DNA of 64,000 nucleotides, from contig NC_087063.1 in assembly GCF_963678635.1 (NCBI RefSeq), positions 76,469,617-76,533,616 of the forward strand. Reading direction: 5' to 3'. The first letter of the stretch is position 1. Each line of letters starts with the position of its first letter. The position numbers and the translations under genes are program-made. Under the pieces are notes generated by a model, which ran no database searches, was not told the origin of the DNA, and saw nothing but the letters and a program-made list of their open reading frames with translations. This stretch comes from Symsagittifera roscoffensis. Its lineage: Eukaryota; Xenacoelomorpha; Acoela; Convolutidae. Positions 22,722 to 33,365 of this stretch are shown here, piece after piece.

Positions 22722-23932
22722 TTGCTGATATCATTTGTTTTATACATTTTAAATTAACTGCATTTAAATTTGGAGGGGATAAGTTGAAAAAAAGGTCCGA
22801 TACATGTTCAAACATTTAAAATTGTGCATGTGGAATCCAGCGACAAAAAAACTGAAACTGGCTGCAAACTCACTGCTGACAATCAGGGAAATCCAGTAGT
22901 AAAAAGAATAAATTGACCTCAGAATCTTATCACAAGTTTTAGAATCTAGCGACATTTAACGGAACCCACTTCAACGGCTGAAACACGTTTTTCTCCGGAA
23001 TCCACGAAAAGAAATAACTTGTTGGCATTTTGTAAAGGGATCAATTGATTGTGGAGTTCACTCACATACTTCCCTAAACACGCAAAAGATGTATCCGTGT
23101 AATCCAGACGCGTCAAAGCACGCCAGGTTACATAAGCAGGGGAAAACCTTGAACTTCTTGCGAGGAATTTAAAGACCTGAACCCCGGGCCATCCAGGAAC
23201 CCTGCCAAGAGATGTACGAAAAAAAAATCTTTGAAAAACAGACCTGAACACTTGCCAGGCACTCGTCTAAGAAATTCAGGAAATCTTTTTTTCTACAAAA
23301 ATTTTCGTTAACTTCTTAGTCAACGCAAAGCCACTTTTAGGTTCACAATTTTTTCAGAACCTAAAATTTTTGGTGTATGGCGTGATCCAACCTCAATTTT
23401 TCACACAAAAGAAACAAAAATAAAAATAAATATTTTGAGTGAAGCCATGATTATATTATTTGTTGTTTTCAAAAGCATCTTAGAAAATGTTTCAAAGACC
23501 GTTTTTTTTCGAGGTAGAAGCCATCTAGCCACATAAAATATTTTGTTTTGATAAATCTGTTAAAATTTCAAACTTTGCATCAAACGTGAATCTACTAAAG
23601 CAGCTACTACGAAATACTGCCAAATAACTTATGGGTTTTCATATTGATAGTATTCTTAGGTTTGCTTTGTTTTCGGGTAGAATCTAAAATAATTGCAAAT
23701 TTGAAAAATTTGAATATTCAACCAAAAAACATGGAAGCTCAGGCCTGGAATTTTAGATTTCTCCACGAAGTCCAGGGCAATCCCTGCAAACCATGGACAG
23801 GTAACCCGGGACAAATATGTACTTAGTTATAAAAACCGAGGTTGGCGTCATAATGATGTTTTAGTTCCAAAAAGTGTATAGTGCAAACTGCAGGAAAAGG
23901 GAAACCAGTATACTACTCCAGGATTCGATTGC
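22722..23932. other. no intact gene, repeat-like GC-richer patches
   Basis: Two patches (about 23150-23220 and 23740-23815) share CCCGGG- and CCTGG-containing sequence in opposed orientation and may be ends of a decayed element. Open frames across them look like translated repeats. Confidence 0.35.
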
Positions 23933-24910
23933 TCAAGCCTCATTTTTGTTCGTCTTTTTGCTGAAGGCTTTCATGAAGGGCTTACGATAGCTTTTCACCA
24001 CAAGCAGAAAAATAAACGGATTAGTGATTGAAACGACAGTGGGTACAGCGCCCAAAAATTCTTTGCTGAATTGGTTTGCGTGAAGAGGGTAATTACCGTG
24101 ATTGCGAACAGACACGTAGTTTTCGAAATACAAGGAAAAAACGACGTGTCCAAACTTCACCAGAAATGACAGCCCAAAGATCAAAGAAGAAACTCCGAAC
24201 GCCATTATCAAGTTGAGATTTCGACCGATTCGCTTGGGACGTTCAATGAGAACTTTGATAATTTTTGCATAGTAGTACATTGACCAAATTGTCGGAATGC
24301 AAGAGAAAATAATGCCTGTAATGCAACTATTTGCGAGTCTTTGCCAGTTATCTTGCACCGAGCCAAAAACCGGGGCCTTGTCGCATTTCCAGTCACCTTG
24401 GTTATATCTGTGAAAAGCGTCCACAAAAGTTAGCAGAAATATAACTCCAACGGCCAGCGCGTTTCTCAAAAGTCGGTTCCGATAAGAAAGAAGATCACCG
24501 GTTTTAGTTGGTTGACATACATTCACGTATCGTTCGTAAGCAATGATGAGAGCGCATATACCGAGACCGTATTCGTTCACTCTCATTTTCAGACATGGAG
24601 GCAAACAACGCCACCAGAAAAAGTTAACTTTGTATACTATTTGCTCCCATAATATTTTTCGTACTTTGTTGCGCAATTGTGTATACCTCGAAAATGAGTT
24701 GCCCGTAAAAGCTTCCTGTCTATGGGGGTCGTGCTGCTGAATAGTCTGGGTTACCAGAAAGCTTCCGAGCAAACCGGGTCCTACGGCTACCAAATCCACA
24801 AAATTTGTTAGGAATATTGGGAAGTTCTGCTGCGATCTCACTTCTGAGGAGAAAATGAAGACGAAAAATAGATACACACTCAGAATGCTCGAAACGAAAG
24901 CTGTCGTCAT
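23933..24910 (-). CDS. orphan rhodopsin-like G protein-coupled receptor
   Basis: This single-exon frame encodes 325 residues. Hydrophobic segments fit seven membrane helices: residues about 3-20, 33-55, 113-132, 150-170, 193-220, 232-258 and 286-310. The helix 3 end reads ERYVNV, in the place of the family DRY motif that controls G-protein coupling. Helix 7 carries NPFIF, in the place of NPxxY. Both are recognised variants, and the C-terminal tail is short and basic. The N-terminus is short, and the first helix begins almost at the start, so an upstream exon is possible. Ligand and subfamily cannot be told. It would act at the cell surface. The LTR element begins 60 bp upstream of its start codon, so its promoter region may have been changed by the insertion. 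Confidence 0.78.
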   Translation of the reverse strand: MTTAFVSSILSVYLFFVFIFSSEVRSQQNFPIFLTNFVDLVAVGPGLLGSFLVTQTIQQHDPHRQEAFTGNSFSRYTQLRNKVRKILWEQIVYKVNFFWWRCLPPCLKMRVNEYGLGICALIIAYERYVNVCQPTKTGDLLSYRNRLLRNALAVGVIFLLTFVDAFHRYNQGDWKCDKAPVFGSVQDNWQRLANSCITGIIFSCIPTIWSMYYYAKIIKVLIERPKRIGRNLNLIMAFGVSSLIFGLSFLVKFGHVVFSLYFENYVSVRNHGNYPLHANQFSKEFLGAVPTVVSITNPFIFLLVVKSYRKPFMKAFSKKTNKNEA

Positions 24911-24969
24911 CTGTAAAATTTCTAAATCTGAGAATTCAATTCAAGGAAAATTTAACTTTAGATACAATT

Positions 24970-25525
24970 ATTCCAAACTAACTCGACTTAACTTATGCGA
25001 TCGACCAAATCGCAGCTAGTTAGAACAAGGGGTCTTTCTGAATGTTGCTAAGACTTTCCTACTCTTATTCAACAGACAAAGTTTCGTTCACTCGTAAATA
25101 GGTATATTATTTCAAATATAGAGGACACACATCAATTTTATTTCAAGAGACATTGGGGTATGGATTGATAGTTATCGAGATAGAGATTTGAGATTTTGGT
25201 TATTAGGATGGTTGGGGGTCTCAGTATGAGAGTGGTTGTGAGATTTGAGATTTTGAGAAAGTGATGAAGTGATATTTGGTATATTTTCGCTTGGCTTATA
25301 CACCATAGATTTTGATATTTTCAACATTCCATCTGTTGGTTAAACCAATCAGAAAGAAACAACACATGCTGTAATGTTTGCTTTTGGCGATATTTTATCA
25401 ACCGAGCAAACACATTATTTCAAGTTAGAACATATGGTAAAAGTTTAAGAATTTATGTTTCTGACTTCAAGTCAGAACATATGGTAAAAGATTAATAATT
25501 GTGTTTCTGATTTCAATTCAGAACA
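24970..25525 (-). repeat. 3' LTR of the pol-less element
   Basis: This 556-bp sequence is about 98 percent identical by eye to 30137-30692. On the minus strand it begins TGTTCTGAATTGAAATCAG. Confidence 0.9.
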
Positions 25526-25686
25526 TCCAACCATCTTATAGGGTGATTGTTAAACGGTGATACCCATTGACAACAAATCTAAAAGCATAATATAATTTAC
25601 AAAGCATCAAAAAAATTTTAATAGAGTTTGCGTAAAGTTTTTATTTCTGATTTTGATAGTTTGTTCGTAAAGTGGTGGCTTGTAGT

Positions 25687-25824
25687 GTAGTCGGTTGATG
25701 AATGGCTGCTTGTAGTCGGTTGAAGAAAAGCTGCTTGTAGTCGGTTGAAGAAAAGCTGCTTGTAGTCGGTTGAAGAAAAGCTGCTTGTAGTCGGTTGAAG
25801 AAAAGCTGCTTGAAGAAAAGCTGC
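25687..25824. repeat. 25-bp minisatellite
   Basis: Five full copies plus a part copy of a 25-bp unit (GTAGTCGGTTGAAGAAAAGC plus TGCTT) lie near the 3' LTR. The period is not a multiple of three. Minus-strand frames through it are artefacts. Confidence 0.9.
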
Positions 25825-26087
25825 GAGAAGTGTGGCGGCGGCCAAATCACAGCTGGATACATTTGAGAAATATAGCTTAAATTACAGTTTTTCAAATTTG
25901 ATTGAGCGAATCTACTTATCGGTAATACTGGACTATAATTGTAGAAGCATACATACTTTGTAAAGTGGCGGCGGCCAAATCACAGTTGGAGTTAAAAAAT
26001 AAAAAGACAGAGGTTAATAGTGAATCTTGAAACTAATAGTTTCCTTCCACCTGGGTTTTTAGGCTCAGATATTTATTGCTGAGATCC

Positions 26088-26711
26088 TTATTTTTTTTCC
26101 CGGAGCACTGTTATGGTTTTCTGCATTTGGTTGATGTGATTTAGGTCGTTTATGTAATTTTTTTGCACTTGATCCGTGTAGGAGTCAAGGATTGGAGTCT
26201 GCATTTGGGCAGTTATAAAGGCTGCAGGAACACAAATATGTTGATGGGGGAGTTGTGGATTAACCAGACGGTATGCACCTTTACCGTTTTGGTAAGGGTG
26301 ATAGGTGTCTATCTTAAATCTGTTAATAAAGGGAGAGAGTGCATAATTTAAGCTAGTGTCAAAATTTGGTGGTTTCCTGGGGTTGAGGTTTTGTTCCTTT
26401 TTGACTTGAATCGCAATTTTTGATTCAAGTTCTAGAGAGTTTGTGGATTGGTGAAATATTACAGTGTCAGAATCTAGGTTTTGCCTAGTTGAAGAAGAGG
26501 GGAGAATTTTGAAAGGTCGGACAATTGCTTTTCTCTTTTGAATGCAGTTAGAATTTTTCACTTTTGGAATTTTAAAAATGGTATTCAATTTTGGTTGATT
26601 AATCGGGTTGATTATTTTGGATGGCATTTCCATAGGGTCATTTAGAGACAGAAGGTTTTCGAAATCGAACAAGTCTTCTTCAAGTGGAGTGTGAAGAAGA
26701 TCAGTGGGCAT
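26088..26711 (-). CDS. accessory ORF downstream of env in the LTR element
   Basis: This 207-residue open frame is intact, unlike the env upstream of it. The first 25 residues are acidic and leucine-rich (LEEDLFDFENLLSLNDP), resembling a short acidic interaction or activation motif. The middle is lysine-rich, and the last 40 residues are polar and possibly helical. No domain is recognised. Its position between env and the 3' LTR is where some retroelements and retroviruses keep regulatory proteins, but that role is inference only. Confidence 0.5.
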   Translation of the reverse strand: MPTDLLHTPLEEDLFDFENLLSLNDPMEMPSKIINPINQPKLNTIFKIPKVKNSNCIQKRKAIVRPFKILPSSSTRQNLDSDTVIFHQSTNSLELESKIAIQVKKEQNLNPRKPPNFDTSLNYALSPFINRFKIDTYHPYQNGKGAYRLVNPQLPHQHICVPAAFITAQMQTPILDSYTDQVQKNYINDLNHINQMQKTITVLREKK

Positions 26712-26731
26712 ATCCTAAAACATAAAATAAA

Positions 26732-28970
26732 TTAGACTGGTACTGCGGGTCGATTATTGTAATCGACTAGTTGGAGTCTAGGATAAATTTTATCCTGATT
26801 TTCGTTATCAGAATCCTCTTGTTGAGGTGCCTGAGGCTTATGATCAAGCTCAATATTTTGATCGTTTTCATTTTGAGCAAATATTGAAGTCACGATAGAA
26901 GTGAAAGGTATATTGTAAAAGGCGGCTAACATAATTTTTCCGAAGTTTGTTTGTGTATGTGTAAAACTTTTATTACAAATACAAGAGCGTCGAGTATAAA
27001 CTTGACGAAAAGGAAAGAGGCGAATATTATTCCGCATCTTTCTAAATAGTACTGTTTTGCCACAAAAACACGAGTGTACTCGTTCTTCCAAAAATCAGGC
27101 GAGATGAGATAGTCTAAGTATATGTTTTACGTAGATCCGTATTGACTACTTGAGTCCGGATAGAAGTGTTTTCTTGCATTAAGAAAAGTTTGGGATACTT
27201 TTTGTAAAATACCCTTCATTTCAGAGTGATCGGTAATCATGCTCCAAAATTTTTGCATTTGTGCATAAGTGTAAATAGAAGCATCATAACTAGATGCAAG
27301 AGAGTGTTTTACTTGCCGTTTAATTTCTTTCGGCTTAAAAAGATCTGGACCTTTTACTCTAGTAATAGAGGGTGTGAGTTCGATCCAAGAATTATCGTTA
27401 TCAACATCTAGTTGATAAAGATTTAAATGCTTATCGGAGCAGTCTTGTTGATCTGCCGATTTAAAAGTTTGTCGAGTGATTGGGTCGACGAAATAAATTT
27501 TTTCGCGATACATAATTGGTATCCGATTATAGCATGCATCCATTATTTGTAATGGAGAATAAAATTTTGGGCAGTGGTAGAGCCAGGCATAATTGCTATT
27601 GTTCTCTAAAAACATAGACCTATTTCGGGTCAAAATATAGCCGGCTAAACGCGGGCTTTCGATAGAGAGCATTAAAGTATTGAGAATCATGGAGCGTTCT
27701 AACTCACATTGATTCGTTAAAAGTGCCAATTCGGCAGTTCGAAGCTTGTAAAAGCTTCAAAAAAGAATATAATCTAGTTTTGTTCCTAGATGAGCTTCGT
27801 AGTCTATTTGTCCCGGTGCAAAGGGATAATTTTCATCTTTTGCGTATTTTACGTAAGTCAAAATTGGCTCCGAATGAATAATTCCTGTATCAGCACTCGG
27901 GTTTATTTGTAAACTAGTATCCATATTAAAACCGTTTTGGTATGCTATGAACAATGATTCGTATTGGGTTGGGTAGACTATTTTTGGGTGTCTACATAAA
28001 CATTGTGGTTTATTTAGAATTTTTAGCATAAATTGTTGAGTGTCTCTACCTCGAGTATGGTGGTTGGATATTTTAGTAAAAGAGTCTTTTACAATATAAT
28101 AATTTTCTTCATTTCGAATCATTTTTGCTTCGAATTTATTGAGAACCGAAAAAATGCAGTTTTCTGGCTCGTTCCAAGTATATGCAAAAGGGTCGAGTGA
28201 TGTTGTTTCACATCCGTTTTCATATACAGGACAAGGTAATGGAATGTTTTGCCAGTTATTAACGGTGCCATCTTTTAGATTGACAGTTAAGGAAATATTT
28301 TGCATGTATGATTCGAAAGTATCCAAATGGATCCAAAAACGATCGCTGCATTCGTTGTGGTATTCGCCATCAACTTTGCCTCTATTTGTTTTTGTTACGA
28401 TTTTTTCGTCGAAGCGAAAAGGAATATTTTTGAGTATCCTAAGTTAACATGTCCCCGTTCGGCGGCGTGCTTACAAGTATCAGGGGAATTGTGTATATCA
28501 GTTGTGATTATATTTTGGCGAGCGACTATTCCGCTTGAATCGAAAGAATCACAAAACCATCGGATAGATTGGTGTTTTATACGACACATTGTCGCGTTAA
28601 TTTTTGTGCTATAATTCCGTTGGTAAAGAGTAACCTCGGCAGTTGTGTTTTCGATATTTTCAGGTTGTATTTTGCAGGGAGCTACTTTATTAAGTGAGAA
28701 CATTTTATTCGATGTCATTAGTTGACAATCAAAATGCGTAAATTTTAGATCTTTTGCTGTATTAGCGAAGAGGTTGTCCTCTGGATTAAAAGCGCAGATT
28801 TGTTGGGGAAATATTAAAAGAGCGTATATAGCTAACCAGAAAAGTTTCAATTTTTGGCGGCGGCGGAAAATAGAAATTATACTTACTCTCAGCAAATCAT
28901 AGATTATTTGGTCCGTTGATTGATCAAGGTCCATTATTTCACCTTCTTCGAGATCGCTGATCTTAGACAT
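26732..28970 (-). pseudogene. env: env-like membrane glycoprotein, broken
   Basis: The N-terminal frame (28970 to 28395) has a short acidic head, a hydrophobic signal or anchor segment (LFWLAIYALLIFPQQICAF) and a cysteine-rich ectodomain start. It continues after a frame change at about 28326-28395. An in-frame TGA lies at 27754-27756 and a TAA at 27127-27129. A hydrophobic anchor then follows at about 27020-26950, and a polar cytoplasmic tail in another frame ends at 26732. The layout, with signal, cysteine-rich ectodomain and one anchor near the C-terminus, is that of a retroelement envelope protein. It cannot now make a full product. Confidence 0.7.
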
Positions 28971-29179
28971 TATTTTTGAAATTTATTGATTTTTGCAATT
29001 GCTGAGAAGTATCAGAGGAAGGTTTTGGAGGTTGAGAAGTTTTTGAAACAATGATTCTGGGCTTATTTTTGCTGGTTTATATAGATCAGATTCTGATAAA
29101 ATTTATTTGTTTAAGACAGGTTTTAGCAAAGCCGGCTGTTCAGTTATAATTGATATACTATACTGTGCCGTATTTGTTT

Positions 29180-29554
29180 TTACTGGCACGTGTCTACGGC
29201 CGTTGGTGGGGCTCTTATTTGCAATTTAAGACGATGCTTGAATCGATGCTTGAATCGATCTCGACCATCAGTGATTCTTTTTAGGAAGAAATCTTTCAGT
29301 TCAGCCCAAGTAGTAGCATTAGTTACTTCATCAGTATACCAATCAAGAGCTGTTTCTGTTAATAGAGATCCTAAAAAACTCTTTTGTCTGTGATCATAGT
29401 TAGGCTGAGCGCCAGCGTCTGTGGGTCGTTGCCCTAGTGAGAACACAATTTTTTTTTCAACTGAAGTCCAAAAGGCTTTTGCGTTTAGGTCTGAATCATT
29501 TCCTGAGAATGATACAAAAGACAAGTTAGGATGGGTGATTGGGTGATCGGCCAT
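29180..29554 (-). pseudogene. gag: gag N-terminal fragment
   Basis: The fragment is 124 residues. It contains the Ty3/gypsy-like capsid pattern of a short N-terminal lead, FWTSVEKKI, then FLGSLLTETALDWYTDE and WAELKDFFLKRI (family pattern L.G.A..W......W..F...F). It stops after 124 residues with no nucleocapsid knuckle. There is an 8-residue internal duplication (RFKHRFKHR). The interval to env (28971-29179) has only scraps of frame. Loss of everything from mid-gag to env could be deletion or reverse transcription of a spliced RNA. Confidence 0.6.
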
Positions 29555-29589
29555 CTTACTTTTTTCAAGTTAAGATATCCAATTTAAGG

Positions 29590-30105
29590 TTCTGAAAAAT
29601 TGAAATTTGATAATTTCAGCTTTATGAAAGTTTAAAAATTTGAAATTTTGATAATTTCATTTTTGAATTTTTGATAATTTCAACTTAATGAAAGTTTAAA
29701 AATTTGACATTTTGATAATTTCAACTTTTGAAATTTGATAATTTCACCTTTTTGAAATTTGATAATTTCGGTTTTTGAAATTTTCAACTTTTTGAAACTT
29801 TAAGAATTTCAATTTTTGAGTTTTTGATAATTTCAACTTTTTGAATATTGATAATTTCAACTTTTGAAATTTTCAATTTTTTGGAATTTTGATAAGTTCA
29901 ATTTTTGAGTTTTGATAATTTCAACTTTTTGAAATTTGATAATTTTAAACTTTTGAAATTTTCAACCTTTTGAAATTTTGATAATCTCAATTTTCGAACT
30001 TTTCAACTTTTTGAAATTTTGATAATTTCAACTTTTGAAATTTTCAATTTTTGAAATTTTGATAATCTCAGTTTTTTGAGATTTTGAAATTTGAGTCAAT
30101 TTTTG
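29590..30105. repeat. T-rich degenerate minisatellite in the element leader
   Basis: About 500 bp consist of units of the type TTTTTGAAATTTGATAATTTCAAC, 16-30 bp apart and variably degenerate, between the primer site and gag. Confidence 0.85.
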
Positions 30106-30115
30106 AAACTTGTGT

Positions 30116-30133
30116 GCCTCACTGGGCGCACCA
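30116..30133 (-). promoter_or_regulatory. tRNA primer-binding site of the pol-less element
   Basis: On the minus strand the sequence is TGGTGCGCCCAGTGAGGC. It starts 3-4 nt after the 5' LTR and begins with TGG. The primer tRNA is not identified. Confidence 0.7.
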
Positions 30134-30136
30134 ATT

Positions 30137-30692
30137 ATTCCAAACTAAATTGACTTAACTTATGCGATCGACCAAATCGCAGCTAGTTAGAACAAGGGGT
30201 CTTTCTGAATGTTGCTAAGACTTTCCTATTCTTATTCAACAGACAAAGTTTCGTTCACTCGTAAATAGGTATAATATTTCAAATATAGAGGACACACATC
30301 AATTTTATTTCAAGAGACATTGGGGTATGGATTGATAGTTATCGAGATAGAGATTTGAGATTTTGGTTATTAGGATGGTTGGGGGTCTCAGTATGAGAGT
30401 GGTTGTGAGATTTGAGATTTTGAGAAAGTGATGAAGTGATATTTGGTATATTTTCGCTTGGCTTATATACCATAGATTTTGATATTTTCAACATTCCATC
30501 TGTTGGTTAAACCAATCAGAAAGAAACAACACATGCTGTAATGTTTGCTTTTGGTGATATTTTATCAACCGAGCAAACACATTATTTCAAGTCAGAACAT
30601 ATGGTAAAAGTTTAAGAATTTATGTTTCTGATTTCAAGTCAGAACATATGGTAAAAGATTAATAGTTGTGTTTCTGATTTCAATTCAGAACA
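30137..30692 (-). repeat. 5' LTR of the pol-less element
   Basis: This is the partner of 24970-25525. In minus orientation it is the upstream LTR and would hold the promoter. Confidence 0.9.
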
Positions 30693-30697
30693 CAATT

Positions 30698-31648
30698 TAG
30701 CAGTTTGAGAAACTATCATAAAAAGTTCAATTGTTTCTTAATTAGAATTTAATTTTTTGCATAAAAACCGTTTTTTTTTCTTTTGATTGTTTTCGTTTTT
30801 TTTATGGAGCTGAAAACTGTCGCGTTTTTGCAAATCATTCGGTTTTAAAAGTTTGAATCGTAGTAATGAGCTTCCATAGGAGTTGGTCATCATGCCGAAA
30901 GATTCCAAGCTGAATTATGAAAACGGGAATCCAAACCGATAAAACTTTCAGTGTATAATCATAACTTTTTAAAATAATTTCCTTGAACTTTCCATGCAAA
31001 TGATTGTCTTTTTCATCAGTTTTAGAAAAGAAAAAAGTTGTTTAACGTCCCAAGGGGCCAGTTTGTTAGGTTTGAATAAAAAACACAAGACTGCTTTTAC
31101 AGTTCGCAACCCTTAACGTTTCAAATGCGCTTTAATGGCAATGAAAACATTTCTGGCTATTAAGTTTGATATAAAATGTATAAAATTAGGCCCACCCACA
31201 ATGTGATCTCACAGGGGCAAATTATGCTCCGTGCACAAAGAAACAGATCGATCAAAATGCGATTCCGTGATGGATTTTAAAAGTTTGATAGTCTTAAATT
31301 ACCGTAAAATCAAAACCGGCTTCAAACTTATATCCCTGACATCGTTTGAGGCTTTTGTTTTGTAGCTTACCGCTAGAAAATAAGCGTGAAAATACTTTTT
31401 TGATAGATAAAAAGTTTTATGGCTGCAAAAATGTGCAGAAAGGTTTCTTAGAAAATGTAAATTTAAAATCAGTTGTGTCTAATTGAGAACGGTTACAAAT
31501 TACAAAAAAAAACCTTTTCCAGCACCCGAACATTATTTTATGCTAATTTTTGAGTTTTTCGCCTCTAGAAAAATTGCTGGAAAGTTATAAACTTCATTAA
31601 TTCAAAGTCTGACTTTTAAACAATTTTTTCGGTTAGAATAAAAAAAAG
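30698..31648. other. no gene, possible diverged hairpin-repeat fragment at 31080-31140
   Basis: No open frame is supported. CAAGACTGCTTTTA...CGCAACCCTTAACGTTTC at 31084-31120 loosely resembles the conserved end of the repeat at 20964. Confidence 0.35.
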
Positions 31649-31656
31649 GTTCAGAT

Positions 31657-32111
31657 CAGGGGCGGATCTAGGATTTTCTCGAGGGGGGGGGGGGGGGGGG
31701 GGGGGTCGGATTTTAAAAAAATTTTCCAAAATTTGACGACCTTTTTTTTTTTTTTAGGTCGACTAAATTGATTTTTCGAGCTCTCCCAGAGCACTGTTTT
31801 GCCCCTATTTTGGCTTAATTTTCTGCGCCGCAGGCAAATTTTTAAAAAAACAGTCAAAAAAGCCGTTTTTGGGCACTTTTTGAAAAATTTTGACAAAAAA
31901 ATCGTGTTTTTTTTGGCGCGCGCTCCCCTACAAGTTAGTATATATTGGCGCCGAAGGCACCTTTAGAAAAATTTAAGGGTCGGTTGGCCAGAAATGGATT
32001 TCTGAAAAAGTATCAAAGGGGGACCCTTTGGGTTGGCAGGGGGTCGAATCCCTGAGGGAGGGGGAGGGCATCCGCCCCCCCCCCCCGCCCCCCCCCCTAA
32101 ATCCGCCCCTG
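31657..32111 (+). mobile_element. hAT-type MITE with 8-bp target-site duplication
   Basis: The ends are inverted: CAGGGGCGGATCTAGGATTTT at 31657 and TAAATCCGCCCCTG ending at 32111. CAGGGGCGGAT is the kind of terminus known from hAT transposons. The flanks GTTCAGAT (31649-31656) and GTTCAGAA (32112-32119) form an 8-bp duplication with one mismatch, the length expected for hAT. The 455-bp interior codes for nothing and has a run of 23 G at 31683-31705 near one end and C runs near the other. A related truncated copy lies at 1246-1634. Confidence 0.87.
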
Positions 32112-32119
32112 GTTCAGAA

Positions 32120-32934
32120 ACTGTCCATTCATATAACTTGGTTGAGTTTTGTTCTGTCGAGAAATTGATGTAGCTGCCGAACTGGACAGAAAGGTTTCAT
32201 TTATCAAATTTATTTCTATTTGTAACGGTTTTTTATGTCAACTAGTTTATGTCTACAATGAAACAAACCATAACAAATAGACATAAACTGGACGAATAAA
32301 TTTTTCGTCAAGTTTGCAGGTGCTTTCAAACTCTCAGAAGAGAAAAATTCAATATTTGAGGAATTTGCTGATTGACAGTTTTTGAAGCTGTTAAACAATT
32401 CTGAACACTCTGAAAAAAAACTTAATTCAATTTGCTCACAAGAACATAATTACTGGCAAGCTTCATTTATTTTCGCTTTGCATATTCACGTTGAGTTATA
32501 TCGCAATCAAAACTGTTCCAAAATTGGCACAAAATATTTGATCATATTAATTCGATCAAATTTTAACACTTTTTATCAGCAGTCCAAAAAAATTAGTTTT
32601 TCAAAATTCCAATTGAAAACTACGCGAGAACAGTTAAAAGACAGTCGAAACATTCAAGGCTTTTCCCTGATATGCGAGCAGTATTATTTGAGTATATTGT
32701 AATACATTGAAGCTATCAAATGTATTTGAAAGTTGTCTATCCTTCATTCTGCAAAATGCTAGCTTAAAAGACTTTCAGAAACCGTATCAAAGTAACCAAA
32801 AATACGAATTCAATTAATCCTTAATTGTTTAATTAGATGATTTGATTTTTTTCAAATGCTTGTGAGCAATCAAAACATCCGAGTTATTCGATTTTGAATC
32901 GTCGCAGTTTCTGTATAAAATATATTTCACCAAG
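32120..32934. other. no gene, inverted hairpin-repeat fragment at 32640-32690
   Basis: GACAGTCGAAACATTCAAGGCTTTTCCCTGATATGCGAGCAG matches the end of the dispersed repeat in + orientation. Nothing else is recognised. Confidence 0.45.
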
Positions 32935-33365
32935 ACTTTGGGCCCTGAATGTCCCGAGTGCCTTTTAAGGTCTATGGAGCAGTAATAATGTGAAAAAACA
33001 AATTTAAAAAAATAATATTATGAAAAATTAAATGAAAAAAAAAATCTTTTCAGTTAAAAATTTTTGCGAAACTCATCCCCCCACACGCCAAATGAAGTAA
33101 GAAGTGATAGATTTCTCTCCTAATAACAAATTATTTATGGCAAATAAGCTTTGGAACAATTTCTAAGACGTATTAAATCTCCGCTTAAGCGTTAATAGCG
33201 CGCAATCGCGCATTAATTGTCCCAAATTGGCCAATACAGTTATCTTTAAGCCCCCATAACTTTATGAAAATAGATCACAGGTGAAATATCTTATCAAACT
33301 TAAACCCATGACAACAATACCCATCGAATGAAATAAAAAATTTTGTCAACAAAAGCCCACCCGAG
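32935..33365 (-). repeat. dispersed hairpin-tailed repeat, copy C
   Basis: It shares blocks with 20964-21440 in order: CCCTGAATGT, TGCCTTTTAAGG, CCCCCACACGCCA, CTCCGCTTAAGCGTTAATAG, ATCACAGGTGAAATATCTT. It is preceded by ATATTTCACC, the counterpart of the GGTGAAATAAAT end of copy A. Confidence 0.6.

Larger units (their letters stand above)
24970..30692 (-). mobile_element. env-bearing LTR retroelement lacking pol (Ty3/gypsy-like)
   Basis: Two 556-bp LTRs (24970-25525 and 30137-30692) in the same orientation are flanked by the 5-bp duplication CAATT (24965-24969 and 30693-30697). In minus-strand order the element has: 5' LTR, primer site, a T-rich minisatellite leader, a gag fragment, a broken env, an extra ORF, a 25-bp minisatellite and the 3' LTR. 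No protease, reverse transcriptase, RNase H or integrase is present, so it is non-autonomous. The LTRs differ at only about ten positions by eye, showing recent movement. Gypsy-type affinity rests on the gag and env patterns. Confidence 0.85.

Noticed and set aside
22946-23826. Open frames on both strands in GC-richer patches
   Set aside because: The patches share CCCGGG and CCTGG sequence in opposed orientation and look like repeat ends; no domain or splice context.
25687-25824. Regular repeats that might be taken for a CRISPR array
   Set aside because: Units are contiguous 25-bp copies with no spacers, in a eukaryotic retroelement.
25618-25895. Minus-strand frames rich in FLQPTTSS repeats
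   Set aside because: They are translations of the 25-bp minisatellite in different frames, without start context or homology.
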